A stretch of 23,683 nucleotides of DNA from assembly GCA_045545635.1 (NCBI GenBank), contig JAZQBI010000160.1:1-23683 (forward strand), read 5' to 3'. How positions within the stretch are numbered: position 1 is the stretch's first letter; the number at the start of each line of letters is the position of its first letter. The notes under the pieces are model-generated. The model saw only the letters and a program-made list of their open reading frames with translations. It ran no database searches and was not told where the DNA came from. Of the stretch, positions 22,731 through 23,683 are shown piece after piece. This stretch comes from RGIG8748 sp045545635. GTDB taxonomy: Bacteria; Bacillota; Clostridia; UMGS1810. A program made the position numbers and the translations under genes.

Positions 22731-23372
22731 GTGATAAAATATATTTTGTTTGACCTTGATGGAACCCTCACAGATCCAAAGGAGGGTATAACAAAGTGCG
22801 TTCAGTATGCACTAAGGGTATTTGGTATAGAGCGAGAGTGTGACGAACTTGAGGAGTTTATCGGTCCTCCGCTTAAAGAGCATTTTATGGAGTATGCATC
22901 ATTAAATGATGCTGACGGTACAAAAGCCGTAGAGCTTTACCGTGAGAGATATGCACCTATTGGTATTTTTGAAAACCGCATATATGAAGGCATAATTGAT
23001 ATGATGGAATATCTCAGATCTCAAGGTAAGATACTTGCTGTAGCAACAAGCAAGCCAACTGTTTTCTCAAAACAGATATGCGACAAATTCGGCATAAGTC
23101 CCTATATCGATTACCTGTCGGGAAGTGAGCTTGACGGAAGAAACACCAATAAGGCGGATGTAATCCATAATGCAATGGATTACCTTGGTGCATCAAAAGA
23201 CAATACCATAATGGTAGGGGACAGAATACACGATTTTTTGGGTGCTCAAAAAAACGGTATTCCCTTTGTGGGTGTAAGCTACGGATATGCCTCAGATGAA
23301 GAGTTTGCTAAAGTTTCTTCTCCCATTGCACAAACCCCCGAAGAACTGAAAAAAATTCTTGAAAAGTTGTAA
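22731..23372 (+). CDS. HAD-superfamily phosphatase (Gph/PpaX-like)
   Basis: This 213-aa cytoplasmic hydrolase belongs to HAD subfamily IA, with phosphoglycolate phosphatase or 5'-nucleotidase-like activity possible. Motif I is F-D-L-D-G-T with the nucleophile at Asp8 and the second Asp at 10. Motif II is in V-A-T-S-K-P, and motif IV is M-V-G-D-R-I-H-D. A helical cap domain with F-I-G-P-P-L-K-E lies between motifs I and II. The start is probably GTG at 22731, about 6 nt after GGCGGTG. An earlier in-frame GTG at 22722 sits inside that ribosome binding site. It closes the plus-strand run, and a terminator that overlaps the convergent AraC gene end follows. The substrate is unknown. Confidence 0.9.
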   Translation: MIKYILFDLDGTLTDPKEGITKCVQYALRVFGIERECDELEEFIGPPLKEHFMEYASLNDADGTKAVELYRERYAPIGIFENRIYEGIIDMMEYLRSQGKILAVATSKPTVFSKQICDKFGISPYIDYLSGSELDGRNTNKADVIHNAMDYLGASKDNTIMVGDRIHDFLGAQKNGIPFVGVSYGYASDEEFAKVSSPIAQTPEELKKILEKL

Positions 23373-23386
23373 AAGTTTCAAAAATT

Positions 23387-23425
23387 AAAGAGCAGGCACA
23401 TCATTGTGATGTATCTGCTCTTTTT
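23387..23425. terminator. Bidirectional terminator overlapping the end of the AraC gene
   Basis: Positions 23387-23403 pair with 23407-23423 in a 17-position stem with one mismatch and one wobble around a TTG loop. T residues follow on the plus strand, and AAA at 23387 gives a T-run on the minus strand. It ends the HAD unit, and its 5' arm contains the stop codon of the convergent regulator. Confidence 0.85.
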
Positions 23426-23682
23426 ACGTGTTTTTTGGGGGATGTACCGCGCGATTTTTTGTACATGCAGGAAAAATACTTCGGATCGGAAAAACCGCAC
23501 AGAGAAGCAATTTGCGTAACAGTGTAGTATTCCGATTCGAGCATGTTGTCTGCTAAAGAAAGTCGAAGATTGTTTATGTAATTAAGCGGTGTAGTACCTG
23601 TTTTTTTAAAAAACATTTTTCGAAAATAATTTTCACTTACCATAGTAAGCTCAGCAAGCTTTTTTACAGATATGTTTTCATC
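23401..23682 (-). CDS. AraC-family transcriptional regulator, C-terminal part (5' end outside window)
   Basis: Only the last 93 codons or so are inside the window; the frame is open to the right edge, so the ATG at 23643 is internal. The sequence carries the double helix-turn-helix of AraC/XylS regulators: V-S-E-N-Y-F-R-K-M-F-F-K-K-T-G in the first unit, followed by P-L-N-Y-I-N-N-L-R-L and, in the second, V-T-Q-I-A-S-L-C-G-F-S-D-P-K-Y-F-S-C-M-Y-K-K. These are DNA-binding helices that read direct-repeat operators. The effector domain lies outside the window, so its ligand is unknown. It runs towards the HAD gene. AraC-type regulators often control nearby carbohydrate genes, so the direct-repeat site at 18081-18107 is a plausible target, but this is inference. 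Confidence 0.93.
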   Translation of the reverse strand, partial: DENISVKKLAELTMVSENYFRKMFFKKTGTTPLNYINNLRLSLADNMLESEYYTVTQIASLCGFSDPKYFSCMYKKSRGTSPKKHVKRADTSQ

Positions 23683-23683
23683 G

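Noticed and set aside
1..23683. CRISPR array, tRNA/rRNA genes, insertion sequence or prophage
   Set aside because: I see no regular repeat-spacer pattern, tRNA-like cloverleaf, transposase or phage gene in the window.

Overview
The window looks like a chromosomal segment of an anaerobic, low-to-medium GC Gram-positive bacterium, most likely a gut- or rumen-type member of the Clostridia (Bacillota). The evidence is AGGAGG-type ribosome binding sites, near-consensus sigma-A promoters with 17-bp spacers, hairpin/T-run terminators, S-layer homology (SLH) surface proteins, copper-amine-oxidase-like stalk domains and an EamA transporter relic. I cannot name a genus from sequence alone.

Left part (1-4770), mostly housekeeping. 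It holds the 3' part of a phosphoglucomutase gene, ribosomal protein L31 (rpmE), the ribosome-associated GTPase TypA/BipA and uracil-DNA glycosylase (ung). These are followed by an isolated transcription unit: a consensus promoter, about 180 nt of highly structured RNA that resembles no class I can place, an intrinsic terminator, and then a small orphan protein of 119 aa.

Middle part (4780-18430), carbohydrate and cell surface. A stand-alone deacetylase-fold-like protein comes first. A co-directional cluster at 5998-16571 follows: a secreted protein with three C-terminal SLH domains, a secreted protein with N-terminal SLH domains, a 1235-aa secreted parallel beta-helix protein with a C-terminal stalk domain, and a cytoplasmic TIM-barrel glycosidase-like protein. 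A convergent gene encodes a divergent GH28 (polygalacturonase-like) enzyme without a signal peptide. Its own perfect consensus promoter faces a regulatory region with 20-bp-spaced direct repeats. Beyond this lies an internally deleted EamA-family transporter pseudogene.

Right part (18441-23683). It holds a secreted GH26-like enzyme with an Ig-like domain, a copper-amine-oxidase-like domain and an unusual W-S-x-W repeat C-terminus. An M20 metallopeptidase, a YbaK/EbsC-type deacylase and a HAD phosphatase follow closely. The end of a convergent AraC-family regulator gene closes the window.

Taken together, the middle and right parts read as a plant cell-wall or host-glycan degradation region: secreted and surface-held enzymes cut polysaccharide outside, and cytoplasmic GH28-like and TIM-barrel enzymes finish imported fragments. 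No intact sugar transporter is present here. Substrates are inferred from fold families and are not certain. The least explained elements are the structured RNA at 4155-4334, the W-S-x-W module, the antisense-oriented promoter at 16650-16678, and the direct-repeat operator candidate at 18081-18107.
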